Source of the DNA: Bacteroides sp.
GTDB lineage: Bacteria > Bacteroidota > Bacteroidia > Bacteroidales > Bacteroidaceae
Direction: 5' to 3'
Assembly: GCF_030151085.1 (NCBI RefSeq)
Contig: NZ_JASLER010000078.1
Span: 1-64,000 of the forward strand
Length of the DNA stretch: 64,000 nucleotides
Shown here: piece by piece, positions 44,057 to 51,676 of the stretch
Numbering within the stretch: position 1 is the stretch's first letter
How the letters are laid out: each line of letters opens with the position of its first letter
Notes under the pieces: model-generated
Told to the model about the DNA's origin: nothing
Seen by the model: the letters and a program-made list of their open reading frames with translations, nothing else
The model's database searches: none
Made by a program: the position numbers and the translations under genes

Positions 44057-45508
44057 TTATTTCACATTCACGAACCCGTCTGTTTCCGTACTTTTATCTT
44101 TTATACCGGCTGCCTTGGCTTTTTCTCTTGCATCCTGCCGTTGCTGACGTAAATATTTGGAAGCATCATTACCGGTCATTACCATTGGAGGAGGTATTTC
44201 ACCAAAGTTTCTTCTGTATTCCTGTAACTTTTGTAACATCTCTTTTACCTTTTCAGGATACTTATGATAGACATTATTCTTTTCTCCTATATCTTCACGA
44301 AGATTGAAGAGCAATGTATCATGAGCAGCGGTAGATGCACGCCAAAAATTTCCTTTAATCCCGGGAGCAGGGAGAGAAATCTTCCAATCACCGGAACGGT
44401 AATCGGTAATATCACGATTATTGCGGAAGTAAGCATAGTCCTCACTGGCACGTTTACCAGATCCATCCAAAACATCCGCCAGGTTATAACCATCCAAACG
44501 TACTTCCGGTAAAGAGGCTCCACTAAGATCGGCTACCGTTGGCAACCAGTCGAGCAAACTCACAACATCTTTATTGACCAATGGCTTGATATGCCCCTTC
44601 CAATAGGCTATACATGGAACACGGACACCACCTTCATAAGCTGTGGTTTTACCTTCGCGCAACGGCAAAGCTCTCCCACCCAATGGCCCTTCTTGTAACC
44701 AAGGTCCATTGTCACTTGTAAATACAACCAATGTATTATCATCAAGTCCCAATGAACGAAGTGCTTCCATAACCTTACCTACACTCCAGTCTACTTCCAG
44801 TACTGCATCGCCATAAATACCAGCACCCGATTTACCTGCAAACTCTTTGGAAACATAAATAGGTACATGCATCATGCTATGTGCTAAAAAAAGGAAGAAA
44901 GGCTTATCAGCTTTTCGATGGATATAATCAACGGCTTCTTCTGTATATTTCTTAGTCACATTATCAATGTCGATATGGAACTCTTCCACTTCATTGCCCC
45001 GTAGAAATACTTGGGCACTCATATCGTTGCTATACGGAATACCGAAATATTCATCGAAACCTTGCTGCAATGGCAGGAACTTGTCTCGGCTTCCTAAATG
45101 CCACTTGCCAATGCAAGCAGTTGCATACCCTTCTGCCTTCAAGACTTCTGCCATTGTAACTTCATCCGGTGCCATACCCGTGTAGCTATCCGGGTAGAAA
45201 ACTCCTTGAATACCCATACGTGCCGGATAACGCCCGGTAAGAAAACCAGCACGAGAAGGGCTTGAGATAGGTGATGCTGCATAGCAATCGGTAAACTTCA
45301 TGCCTTGTTCGGCTAAGGCATCTATATTCGGTGTAGTCCAGCGTGTTTCTCCATAACAACTGACATCCGAATAACCCATATCATCCATATAAATAAAGAC
45401 GAAATTAGGTTTTACACTCTTGGCAGGAGTGGCTGCCATACAGGAAGCTCCGACAGTTCCCAGTACTCCACCCCATACCCAATTAAGATAGTTCTTCATG
45501 TTTTTCAT
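44057..45508 (-). CDS. Exported sulfatase (S1 family), first gene of the Sus operon
   Basis: 483 residues from ATG 45508; a longer frame to 45538 is rejected because the -7 box (45536-45543) overlaps it. The signal peptide ends at ASCMAA. FVFIYMDDMGYSDVSCYG (metal-binding Asp-Asp) opens the alkaline-phosphatase-type fold. The formylglycine site is ISSPSRAGFLTGRYP (about 75-89), the serine type needing anSME. CIGKWHLGSRDKFLP and VVFTSDNGPW (about 260-269) complete the active site. Gene order sulfatase-susC-susD resembles the chondroitin/dermatan-type loci of Bacteroides, where an exo-6-O-GalNAc sulfatase sits here; that substrate is inferred only. Confidence 0.9.
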   Translation of the reverse strand: MKNMKNYLNWVWGGVLGTVGASCMAATPAKSVKPNFVFIYMDDMGYSDVSCYGETRWTTPNIDALAEQGMKFTDCYAASPISSPSRAGFLTGRYPARMGIQGVFYPDSYTGMAPDEVTMAEVLKAEGYATACIGKWHLGSRDKFLPLQQGFDEYFGIPYSNDMSAQVFLRGNEVEEFHIDIDNVTKKYTEEAVDYIHRKADKPFFLFLAHSMMHVPIYVSKEFAGKSGAGIYGDAVLEVDWSVGKVMEALRSLGLDDNTLVVFTSDNGPWLQEGPLGGRALPLREGKTTAYEGGVRVPCIAYWKGHIKPLVNKDVVSLLDWLPTVADLSGASLPEVRLDGYNLADVLDGSGKRASEDYAYFRNNRDITDYRSGDWKISLPAPGIKGNFWRASTAAHDTLLFNLREDIGEKNNVYHKYPEKVKEMLQKLQEYRRNFGEIPPPMVMTGNDASKYLRQQRQDAREKAKAAGIKDKSTETDGFVNVK

Positions 45509-45535
45509 ACAACTAAATGTTTTTTTGAGATGGAA

Positions 45536-45543
45536 CAAAAATA
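45536..45543 (-). promoter_or_regulatory. -7 element of the sulfatase-susC-susD operon
   Basis: The minus strand reads TATTTTTG, about 28 bases upstream of the ATG at 45508. It overlaps the upstream ATG at 45538, which excludes that start if the promoter is real. Confidence 0.4.
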
Positions 45544-45709
45544 GGGGGAAAAGAAAACCGGATATCAGCGATTAAGTTGAAATGAGGATAAATGAGACCA
45601 GCCCACATCATAAACAAATGATATACAGCACACTAATCATTCCACTTTGATAGTAAGAATGAGATGAGAAGGAAATGAATAAGGAGAAATAATACCGGAT
45701 TATTCCGTT

Positions 45710-47422
45710 TTATTCCGCAGAGAGTGTACCGATTTTCATAATCAGCACCTCAAAAGAGTCCTTGGAAACAATAGATTTATTCTTTGCTTTGGAACGTATA
45801 TTATAAATCGTATTAATGGAATATCGAAGCATTTGAGCAATCGTTGCACTATCGCTAAAACCCAACCTTATCAATGCGAATACCCGTAATTCAGAAGTCA
45901 GTGTTTTACGGTCTTTTTGCTTGTCGGTCAATATTATCTGGTTTTCTTCCGCCATCAGCTTGTTATATTCTTCGATGAAATGGGGGAAAATAGAGAGGAA
46001 TGCCTCATCAAAATTAGCATAAAATTCTTCCAGATCTTCATCATCGACACCGGCACTCAAAGTCATACGGAGAGCTTCTTCTATCTTTCCTTTTCGGAGA
46101 GCTTTGTTCACTTCGAGTCTGAACCTCTGGTTCTTGTCTATATACTCTGAACTCAATCGGATAAAATGGGCTACATAATTTTCTTTGATGTAGTTATTCT
46201 CCATAAGTTCATTGTTAACTTCATTCAAGTGAGTGTTGGCATCCGCTAGTTTGGAGCTTAGAGCATTCAGGTTGTCATTTGATTCCTGCAATTTGCGGTG
46301 CATGCGCGAAAGCTTGTTCTTTTGCACAACAACCACAACCAATATCCCGACACATAAAAACAGTAATAAGAAGATAACCGTAACACCTGTTCGTAGATTT
46401 GTGATATAAGTCTGATTCTTTTTTTCATAAGCCTGAGTGACTACCGGAAGCGTTTTAGCTATCTGCAAACTGCGCAAGTTGGCATTATAGAAATAAATGT
46501 CCTCCATGCAAATTTGTATGTAGCCCGCTGCTCGTGAAACTTCATCCCATTCATACAAAGTACGGGCAATGCGGTGCAAGGAGGCATGGTCTTTGATACA
46601 CAACTGCATATCTTCTATAGCAGAATTCAACATAGCTTCAAAGAAACCATTTTTATCTCCCATACTGTATTTCACATCTCCTATATTGTACCAAACGCCG
46701 GCATTTTCGCGGTCATCGGATGCCATCGAGGATAAACGTTCCTTCGACAATACCAATGCCTCTGCAAATCTCTTCTCGTCCATATACTTCTGCATATAGA
46801 CATCGTAGTAAATAATGGAACCACTATCCATCACTGCTAATAAAGAATCCTGATATAACTTTGCCGAGGGCGAAAAGACATGTTCGGCAAGTACTTTATC
46901 TTTGGAGATATAGGCTATTTGACGATAGATAAGGTTATAAGCACGATAATAAGAAGGAAGCAATTCCTCACTAACTTCTGCTCTTTTGATAGAATCCATC
47001 AGAACAAGGGCTTCCAGATACATACCCGATTTGGCAAGGTAAGTTGCCAGAAACATTTCCGAGTCCATTGTTTTGACATCATCATGCAATTGTTTAGAGA
47101 GCTTGATATTTTCATAGATATAATATATCAACGAGTCGCAGATATATCCCCGATATAATTGTTGTATCTCTTTATTCAGTTCATACCTTTGGGGAGACAA
47201 AGCCGGAAGTTTACTTAGTTTCTTCTTGACGTCTTTAATATCCTGCTCTTTCTTTGTCTGGAATTGCGGACGCAATTTGATAAGGCTATCAAGAGTGGTC
47301 AGTTGTTTTGTATATAGTGATATAGGGGATTGATGTTCAGTACACCCTACAAGACAAGTTATTGATACAATCAAAAGAAATATATAAATAGGAGAAATAA
47401 AAGGCTTTATTGTATTTTTCAT
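45710..47422 (-). CDS. DUF6377-type membrane regulator with C-terminal HTH (PUL regulator)
   Basis: 570 residues. The N-terminal signal anchor carries a lipobox-like LVGC. The periplasmic helical repeat region runs about 30-335 (LTTLDSLIKLRPQFQTKKEQ; YLAKSGMYLEALVLMDSI). One membrane helix lies at about 340-365 (GVTVIFLLLFLCVGILVVVV), then a coiled coil (NKLSRMHRKLQESNDNLNAL), and a C-terminal LuxR-like HTH (LTSELRVFALIRLGFSDSATIAQML, RYSINTIYNIRSKAKNKS). It is immediately upstream of the sulfatase-SusC-SusD genes on the same strand, so it is the likely transcription activator of this locus. It resembles the 557-residue regulator at 674-2347 in design, not in sequence. Confidence 0.87.
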   Translation of the reverse strand: MKNTIKPFISPIYIFLLIVSITCLVGCTEHQSPISLYTKQLTTLDSLIKLRPQFQTKKEQDIKDVKKKLSKLPALSPQRYELNKEIQQLYRGYICDSLIYYIYENIKLSKQLHDDVKTMDSEMFLATYLAKSGMYLEALVLMDSIKRAEVSEELLPSYYRAYNLIYRQIAYISKDKVLAEHVFSPSAKLYQDSLLAVMDSGSIIYYDVYMQKYMDEKRFAEALVLSKERLSSMASDDRENAGVWYNIGDVKYSMGDKNGFFEAMLNSAIEDMQLCIKDHASLHRIARTLYEWDEVSRAAGYIQICMEDIYFYNANLRSLQIAKTLPVVTQAYEKKNQTYITNLRTGVTVIFLLLFLCVGILVVVVVQKNKLSRMHRKLQESNDNLNALSSKLADANTHLNEVNNELMENNYIKENYVAHFIRLSSEYIDKNQRFRLEVNKALRKGKIEEALRMTLSAGVDDEDLEEFYANFDEAFLSIFPHFIEEYNKLMAEENQIILTDKQKDRKTLTSELRVFALIRLGFSDSATIAQMLRYSINTIYNIRSKAKNKSIVSKDSFEVLIMKIGTLSAE

Positions 47423-47547
47423 ATCGTATTATATTGTGGTATTCCTTCATTCAGACATAAAAGACTTATGCAAAAGTAAGAATAAATACAATCGACTTCA
47501 TACAAACACAGAAAATTAACCTTCGCCTATCCTTTAACAGAAAGATG

Positions 47548-48603
47548 TTATATAATAATTCCACCACCTAAAAGCAATCCATCTGCATCATAAAATGCCG
47601 CTGCTTGTCCCGGTGCTATGGATTCCAAAGGCTCTATAAATCTAACATGCAGCAATCCCTTCTCCGTTAGGGTGACTTTACAACGGTTTGCCTGCTTGCG
47701 GTAGCGTATCTTCACAATTACCTCTTCTGCATGGAGCACACGGCAATCTTCTATAAGATTCCACTCTTTCAAATACATTTCTTCTTTATATAATGAGGAT
47801 AATGGGGCAAGCATTACTTCATTTCTTTCTACAGAGATTTCTTTTACAAAAATAGCACGGTTCAAATGTATGCCCAGTCCACGGCGTTGACCTATCGTAT
47901 AAAAAGGATAACCTTCGTGCCAACCTAGAAAAGCACCGTTTTCATCAACAAACCGGCCGCGCCCGGGCAGTTGTTCGACAGGTACTTCACGTTTCAGGAA
48001 TGACCGATAGTCAAGCGGACAAAAGCACACACCGATGCTGTCTTTCTTGGTTGCTACACGCTCGAAGCCACGGGCGGCAGCATAGGCACGAGCATCCACT
48101 TTTGTAAGGTCGCCCATGGGGAGGAGCATACGTTGCAGGATATTCTGCTTTAGGCCCCAGAGGAAGAAAGTTTGGTCTTTATCGCGGTCGGCGGCAGGGG
48201 TGATATAGAATTTATCTGCTAAGAGGGTCTTGCGCACATAGTGTCCGGTGGAAATCCAATAAATACCCATTTTATCGGCAATATTTGCGAGGAGTGCCCA
48301 TTTCAGTTCGTTATTGCAGAGGGTGCAAGGCACAGGAGTACGCCCGTTGAGATACTCGTCGAGGAAGTAACGGATGATGTGTGTACGGAATACTTCGCGA
48401 GCATCGTAAGTGATATGTTCTATACCCAGTCGGGAGGCCAGCTCACGGACATCTTGCAGATATTCTGCTGTATTGCCTTCCGCCTCATAGAAGCGAAACG
48501 TCACGCCGACCACCTCGTACCCTGCCTCTTGCAACTTCATGGCAGCCACAGAACTATCTGTACCACCACTCATACCCAATAACACACGTTTCTTTGAATT
48601 CAT
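47548..48603 (-). CDS. mnmA: tRNA-specific 2-thiouridylase
   Basis: 351 residues, slightly shorter than typical (about 360-370). It adds sulfur at C2 of U34 in Lys, Glu and Gln tRNAs. VLLGMSGGTDSSVAAMKLQE (about 7-26) is the PP-loop ATP site; PVPCTLCNNELKW (about 91-103) holds the first catalytic Cys; KDSIGVCFCP (about 190-199) the second; GQRRGLGI (about 240-247) follows. The C-terminal beta domain (about 270-351) contacts tRNA. A minus-strand TACTTTTG element (48609-48616) lies 6 bases from the ATG, so the message may be leaderless. Confidence 0.92.
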   Translation of the reverse strand: MNSKKRVLLGMSGGTDSSVAAMKLQEAGYEVVGVTFRFYEAEGNTAEYLQDVRELASRLGIEHITYDAREVFRTHIIRYFLDEYLNGRTPVPCTLCNNELKWALLANIADKMGIYWISTGHYVRKTLLADKFYITPAADRDKDQTFFLWGLKQNILQRMLLPMGDLTKVDARAYAAARGFERVATKKDSIGVCFCPLDYRSFLKREVPVEQLPGRGRFVDENGAFLGWHEGYPFYTIGQRRGLGIHLNRAIFVKEISVERNEVMLAPLSSLYKEEMYLKEWNLIEDCRVLHAEEVIVKIRYRKQANRCKVTLTEKGLLHVRFIEPLESIAPGQAAAFYDADGLLLGGGIII

Positions 48604-48608
48604 GGATG

Positions 48609-48616
48609 CAAAAGTA
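48609..48616 (-). promoter_or_regulatory. -7 element of mnmA (predicts a leaderless mRNA)
   Basis: The minus strand reads TACTTTTG, ending 6 bases before the ATG at 48603. No -33 TTG is evident. Confidence 0.4.
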
Positions 48617-48637
48617 ATAAAGGATAATTTAATTTAC

Positions 48638-48645
48638 TACTTTTG
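48638..48645 (+). promoter_or_regulatory. -7 element of the 248-residue membrane protein gene
   Basis: TACTTTTG lies 21 bases upstream of the ATG at 48666, face to face with the mnmA element. Confidence 0.4.
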
Positions 48646-48665
48646 CGAAATTTATCAATCAGCCT

Positions 48666-49412
48666 ATGAATTATCACCTTTGCGACAAAATCACCTGGAA
48701 GCAATCGCTCCTTCTCCTGAAGCATGACATGTATGCCCAACGTTTCTATACCAACTGTTGGTATCTGACGAAAGATGTACTTTATTTATCGCTGCCCCTT
48801 AGCGGCATATGCAGTCTTGCCCTGATGATTCCTGCCTTGATAAACCCACTTGAAACCTGGTGGGATACTATCTGCATAATCGTGTTTGTTCCGCTATCAT
48901 TCATCCTGCCGCTACTGTGGATATGTGCCTACTTCGGCTGGTATAAAAACATCAAGAAGATAAACACCATCATGCTCAACCTTATCAGTTCGCTGGATGG
49001 GGTCGATTCGATAGCGCAATACTCGCCCGTGGGCTATACCTTCCAGTACGAGCAGCAAGAGTTTCAAGCTGTATTCCAAGAGAACCAGTCACCCGGCAAG
49101 CCGGTATCAGTAGCAGAAGGCAAACTACTGCTGGCCTTGTTCTATATGGACCCACAGGAACGAGACTTCGAGACACTGGTAGAAGAAATAGCAGGCTACC
49201 TAAAAGGAAAACGAATCGGGGACTTTGCCATTAGTACCAACCAGTTGTTATACCGATTCGACAGCAAGCGCCTGCCATCTCCCAAAGAGGCTATTGAGGC
49301 GTTGAATCTGATGCTTTACCTAGTACAGCGATTCAATCTGGCACTCTCTTCGGAAGAAGGAGAAGAGTTATCCGATGAGGAAGAAGACGAAGATGGGAAC
49401 GAGGTAGATTAA
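48666..49412 (+). CDS. Two-helix membrane protein with acidic tail, unknown function
   Basis: 248 residues. An N-terminal cytosolic stretch precedes two membrane helices at about 37-59 (LYLSLPLSGICSLALMIPAL) and 65-93 (TICIIVFVPLSFILPLLWIC). A soluble domain follows (KINTIMLNLISSLDGVDSIA through about 215), and the last 20 residues are strongly acidic. I do not recognise a family. It is between mnmA (divergent) and cysS (same strand), separated from cysS by a hairpin, so there is no sure functional link. Confidence 0.75.
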   Translation: MNYHLCDKITWKQSLLLLKHDMYAQRFYTNCWYLTKDVLYLSLPLSGICSLALMIPALINPLETWWDTICIIVFVPLSFILPLLWICAYFGWYKNIKKINTIMLNLISSLDGVDSIAQYSPVGYTFQYEQQEFQAVFQENQSPGKPVSVAEGKLLLALFYMDPQERDFETLVEEIAGYLKGKRIGDFAISTNQLLYRFDSKRLPSPKEAIEALNLMLYLVQRFNLALSSEEGEELSDEEEDEDGNEVD

Positions 49413-49443
49413 GCCCGTCGTCACTTACAGACGGAAATCTGAA

Positions 49444-49470
49444 GCAGGAATATTTCCTGCCTATAGATAG
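49444..49470 (+). terminator. Possible hairpin after the membrane protein gene
   Basis: GCAGGAA (49444-49450), loop TAT, TTCCTGC (49454-49460), with flanking ATCT/AGAT extending the stem. The T-run is short. Confidence 0.4.
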
Positions 49471-49488
49471 ATTTTCACAGATTTATTA

Positions 49489-49496
49489 TACCTTTG
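49489..49496 (+). promoter_or_regulatory. -7 element of cysS
   Basis: TACCTTTG lies 31 bases upstream of the ATG at 49527. No -33 TTG. Confidence 0.45.
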
Positions 49497-49526
49497 TGAT
49501 TCAAAAGAAAACAAAATCAGAACGTT

Positions 49527-51002
49527 ATGGAACAACAACTGACCATTTACAACACTTTAGATAGAAAGAAAGAGTTATTTGTACCGCTACATGCACCCAA
49601 TGTAGGCATGTACGTCTGCGGTCCTACCGTTTACGGTGATCCGCACTTGGGGCATGCACGCCCTTCAATCACCTTCGATTTGCTTTTCCGCTACCTGACG
49701 CATATCGGTTACAAAGTGCGTTATGTGCGCAATATCACTGACGTAGGCCATCTGGAACACGATGCCGACGAAGGCGAAGACAAGATTGCCAAGAAAGCCC
49801 GCCTGGAGCAGTTGGAGCCGATGGAAGTGGCACAATACTACATCAACCGCTACCACAAGGCAATGGAAGCCTTGAACGTACTCTCCCCCAGCATCGAACC
49901 GCATGCCAGCGGTCACATTATCGAGCAGATAGAGCTGGTCAAGGAGATATTGAAGAACGGTTATGCTTACGAAAGCGAAGGTTCCGTTTACTTCGACGTA
50001 GAAAAATACAACAAGGATTACCACTACGGCAAGCTCTCCGGACGCAATCTGGACGACGTGCTGAACACCACCCGTGAGCTGGATGGACAGAGCGAGAAGC
50101 ACAATCCAGCCGACTTCGCCTTGTGGAAGTGCGCACAGCCGGAACACATCATGCGTTGGCCCTCTCCCTGGAGCAACGGTTTCCCCGGTTGGCACGCCGA
50201 ATGTACCGCCATGGGCAAAAAGTATCTGGGCGAGAGCTTCGACATTCACGGCGGTGGTATGGATCTCATCTTCCCGCATCACGAATGCGAAATCGCACAA
50301 TCTGTAGCCAGCCAGGGGAAAGACATGGTGCGCTACTGGATGCACAATAATATGATTACCATCAACGGACAGAAGATGGGCAAGAGCCTCGGTAACTTCA
50401 TCACCTTGGAAGAGTTCTTCAAAGGTAGCAACCCGCTGCTGGCACAAGCTTATACCCCGATGACTATCCGTTTCTTCATCCTGCAAGCGCACTACCGCAG
50501 CACAGTGGACTTCAGCAACGAAGCCCTGCAAGCTGCCGAGAAAGGTTTGGCAAGACTGATGGATGCTATTCACGGATTGGATAAGATTACGCCTGCCGCA
50601 ACGTCAACGGTTGACGCAAAATCACTGCGCGAAAAGTGTTATGAGGCCATGAACGATGATTTGAACTCTCCGATTGTTATCGCCCATCTCTTCGACGGCG
50701 CACGCATGATAAACAATATCCTTGCAGGTAACGATACTATCACTGCCGATGATCTGGAAGAGTTGAAGGAGACATTCCATCTGTTCTCATTTGATATCCT
50801 CGGCCTTAGTTCAGACAATGCTTCCAACGAAGAGCGTGAAGCAGCCTTTGGTAAGGTAGTAGATATGCTGTTGGAAGAGCGTATGAAAGCAAAAGCCAAT
50901 AAAGACTGGGCAACGTCCGACAAGATACGCAATGAACTTACCGCACTCGGTTTCGAGATAAAAGATGGTAAGGAAGGATGCGAATGGAAACTAAATAAAT
51001 AA
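49527..51002 (+). CDS. cysS: Cysteinyl-tRNA synthetase
   Basis: 491 residues, full length. Joins cysteine to tRNA-Cys. MYVCGPTVYGDPHLGHARP (about 28-46) includes the zinc Cys and the HIGH-like signature; the remaining zinc ligands are in WHAECTAMG (about 223-231) and FPHHECEIAQS (about 251-261); KMGKSLGNFITL (about 285-296) is KMSKS-like. The C-terminal anticodon-binding helices end in DKIRNELTALGFEIKDGKEG. GC content and codon use are higher than in the glycan cluster. Confidence 0.97.
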   Translation: MEQQLTIYNTLDRKKELFVPLHAPNVGMYVCGPTVYGDPHLGHARPSITFDLLFRYLTHIGYKVRYVRNITDVGHLEHDADEGEDKIAKKARLEQLEPMEVAQYYINRYHKAMEALNVLSPSIEPHASGHIIEQIELVKEILKNGYAYESEGSVYFDVEKYNKDYHYGKLSGRNLDDVLNTTRELDGQSEKHNPADFALWKCAQPEHIMRWPSPWSNGFPGWHAECTAMGKKYLGESFDIHGGGMDLIFPHHECEIAQSVASQGKDMVRYWMHNNMITINGQKMGKSLGNFITLEEFFKGSNPLLAQAYTPMTIRFFILQAHYRSTVDFSNEALQAAEKGLARLMDAIHGLDKITPAATSTVDAKSLREKCYEAMNDDLNSPIVIAHLFDGARMINNILAGNDTITADDLEELKETFHLFSFDILGLSSDNASNEEREAAFGKVVDMLLEERMKAKANKDWATSDKIRNELTALGFEIKDGKEGCEWKLNK

Positions 51003-51008
51003 GCATAT

Positions 51009-51065
51009 AAACTGCCTCGGAATACAGATTTACTCTACTATTTATTTCGAGGCAGTTTCTTTTTA
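51009..51065 (+). terminator. Terminator of cysS
   Basis: AAACTGCCTCG (51009-51019) pairs with CGAGGCAGTTT (51048-51058), an 11-bp stem with a 28-nt loop, followed by CTTTTTA. It also lies at the end of the convergent alkyltransferase gene and may serve both. Confidence 0.75.
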
Positions 51066-51608
51066 CCAAATCAGCTTATCAGCAGATTCTAATTCCAGCA
51101 ATAACTTCTTTGCCAATAATCCACCGGCATATCCTACCAGTTTATGATTGCTACCGATAACCCGATGGCAAGGTACCAAAATAGAAATCGCATTTGCCCC
51201 ATTGGCAGCAGCAATCGCACGAACGGCTTTAGGGTTATTCAACCTTTGCGATAAAGTAGCGTAAGAAGCTGTTTCTCCATAAGAGATATTCAACAATTCA
51301 TTCCATACAGATTTCTGGAAATCAGTCCCAGCAAAGAGCAACGGGACATCAAATTCTTTTCGCTGATTAAGGAAATATTCATCTAACTGAGCTATTGTTC
51401 TTTCAATAATCTCGGAAGTACCCACTTCATAGTGGGCATGCAACGCTTTCTGTATCCTTTTATCAATCAACATTCTGCGCTGTTCATTTACCATCCAGTC
51501 GCACAGACAAAGTTTATGATTAAATGACCCCAGTATCAGTTCCCCACAGGGAGATTGATAGTACTGTATCTGCACTACATGTTTTACGTCTTGAGAATTA
51601 TCATTCAT
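51063..51608 (-). CDS. ogt: Methylated-DNA-[protein]-cysteine S-methyltransferase
   Basis: 181 residues. Repairs O6-alkylguanine by transferring the alkyl group to its own Cys in a single-use reaction. The acceptor site is ILVPCHRVIGSNHKLVGYAG (about 143-162). ATLSQRLNNPKAVRAIAAAN (about 117-136) is the DNA-binding helix-turn-helix with the Arg finger. The N-terminal 90-residue domain is of the Ogt type, with no Ada-like zinc site. Minus-strand TATCTTTG at 51629-51636 is a plausible -7 element. Confidence 0.93.
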   Translation of the reverse strand: MNDNSQDVKHVVQIQYYQSPCGELILGSFNHKLCLCDWMVNEQRRMLIDKRIQKALHAHYEVGTSEIIERTIAQLDEYFLNQRKEFDVPLLFAGTDFQKSVWNELLNISYGETASYATLSQRLNNPKAVRAIAAANGANAISILVPCHRVIGSNHKLVGYAGGLLAKKLLLELESADKLIW

Positions 51609-51628
51609 ATCTTACATTTTAATAATCA

Positions 51629-51636
51629 CAAAGATA
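51629..51636 (-). promoter_or_regulatory. -7 element of ogt
   Basis: The minus strand reads TATCTTTG, 21 bases upstream of the ATG. Confidence 0.4.
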
Positions 51637-51676
51637 CGAAGTTTGCAAATACAAAACATATCGATACATGTTAAAC

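Noticed and set aside
49665..50573. 302-codon open frame antisense to cysS
   Set aside because: It lies wholly opposite a strongly conserved cysteinyl-tRNA synthetase; its composition is that of a mirror frame with no recognisable domain.
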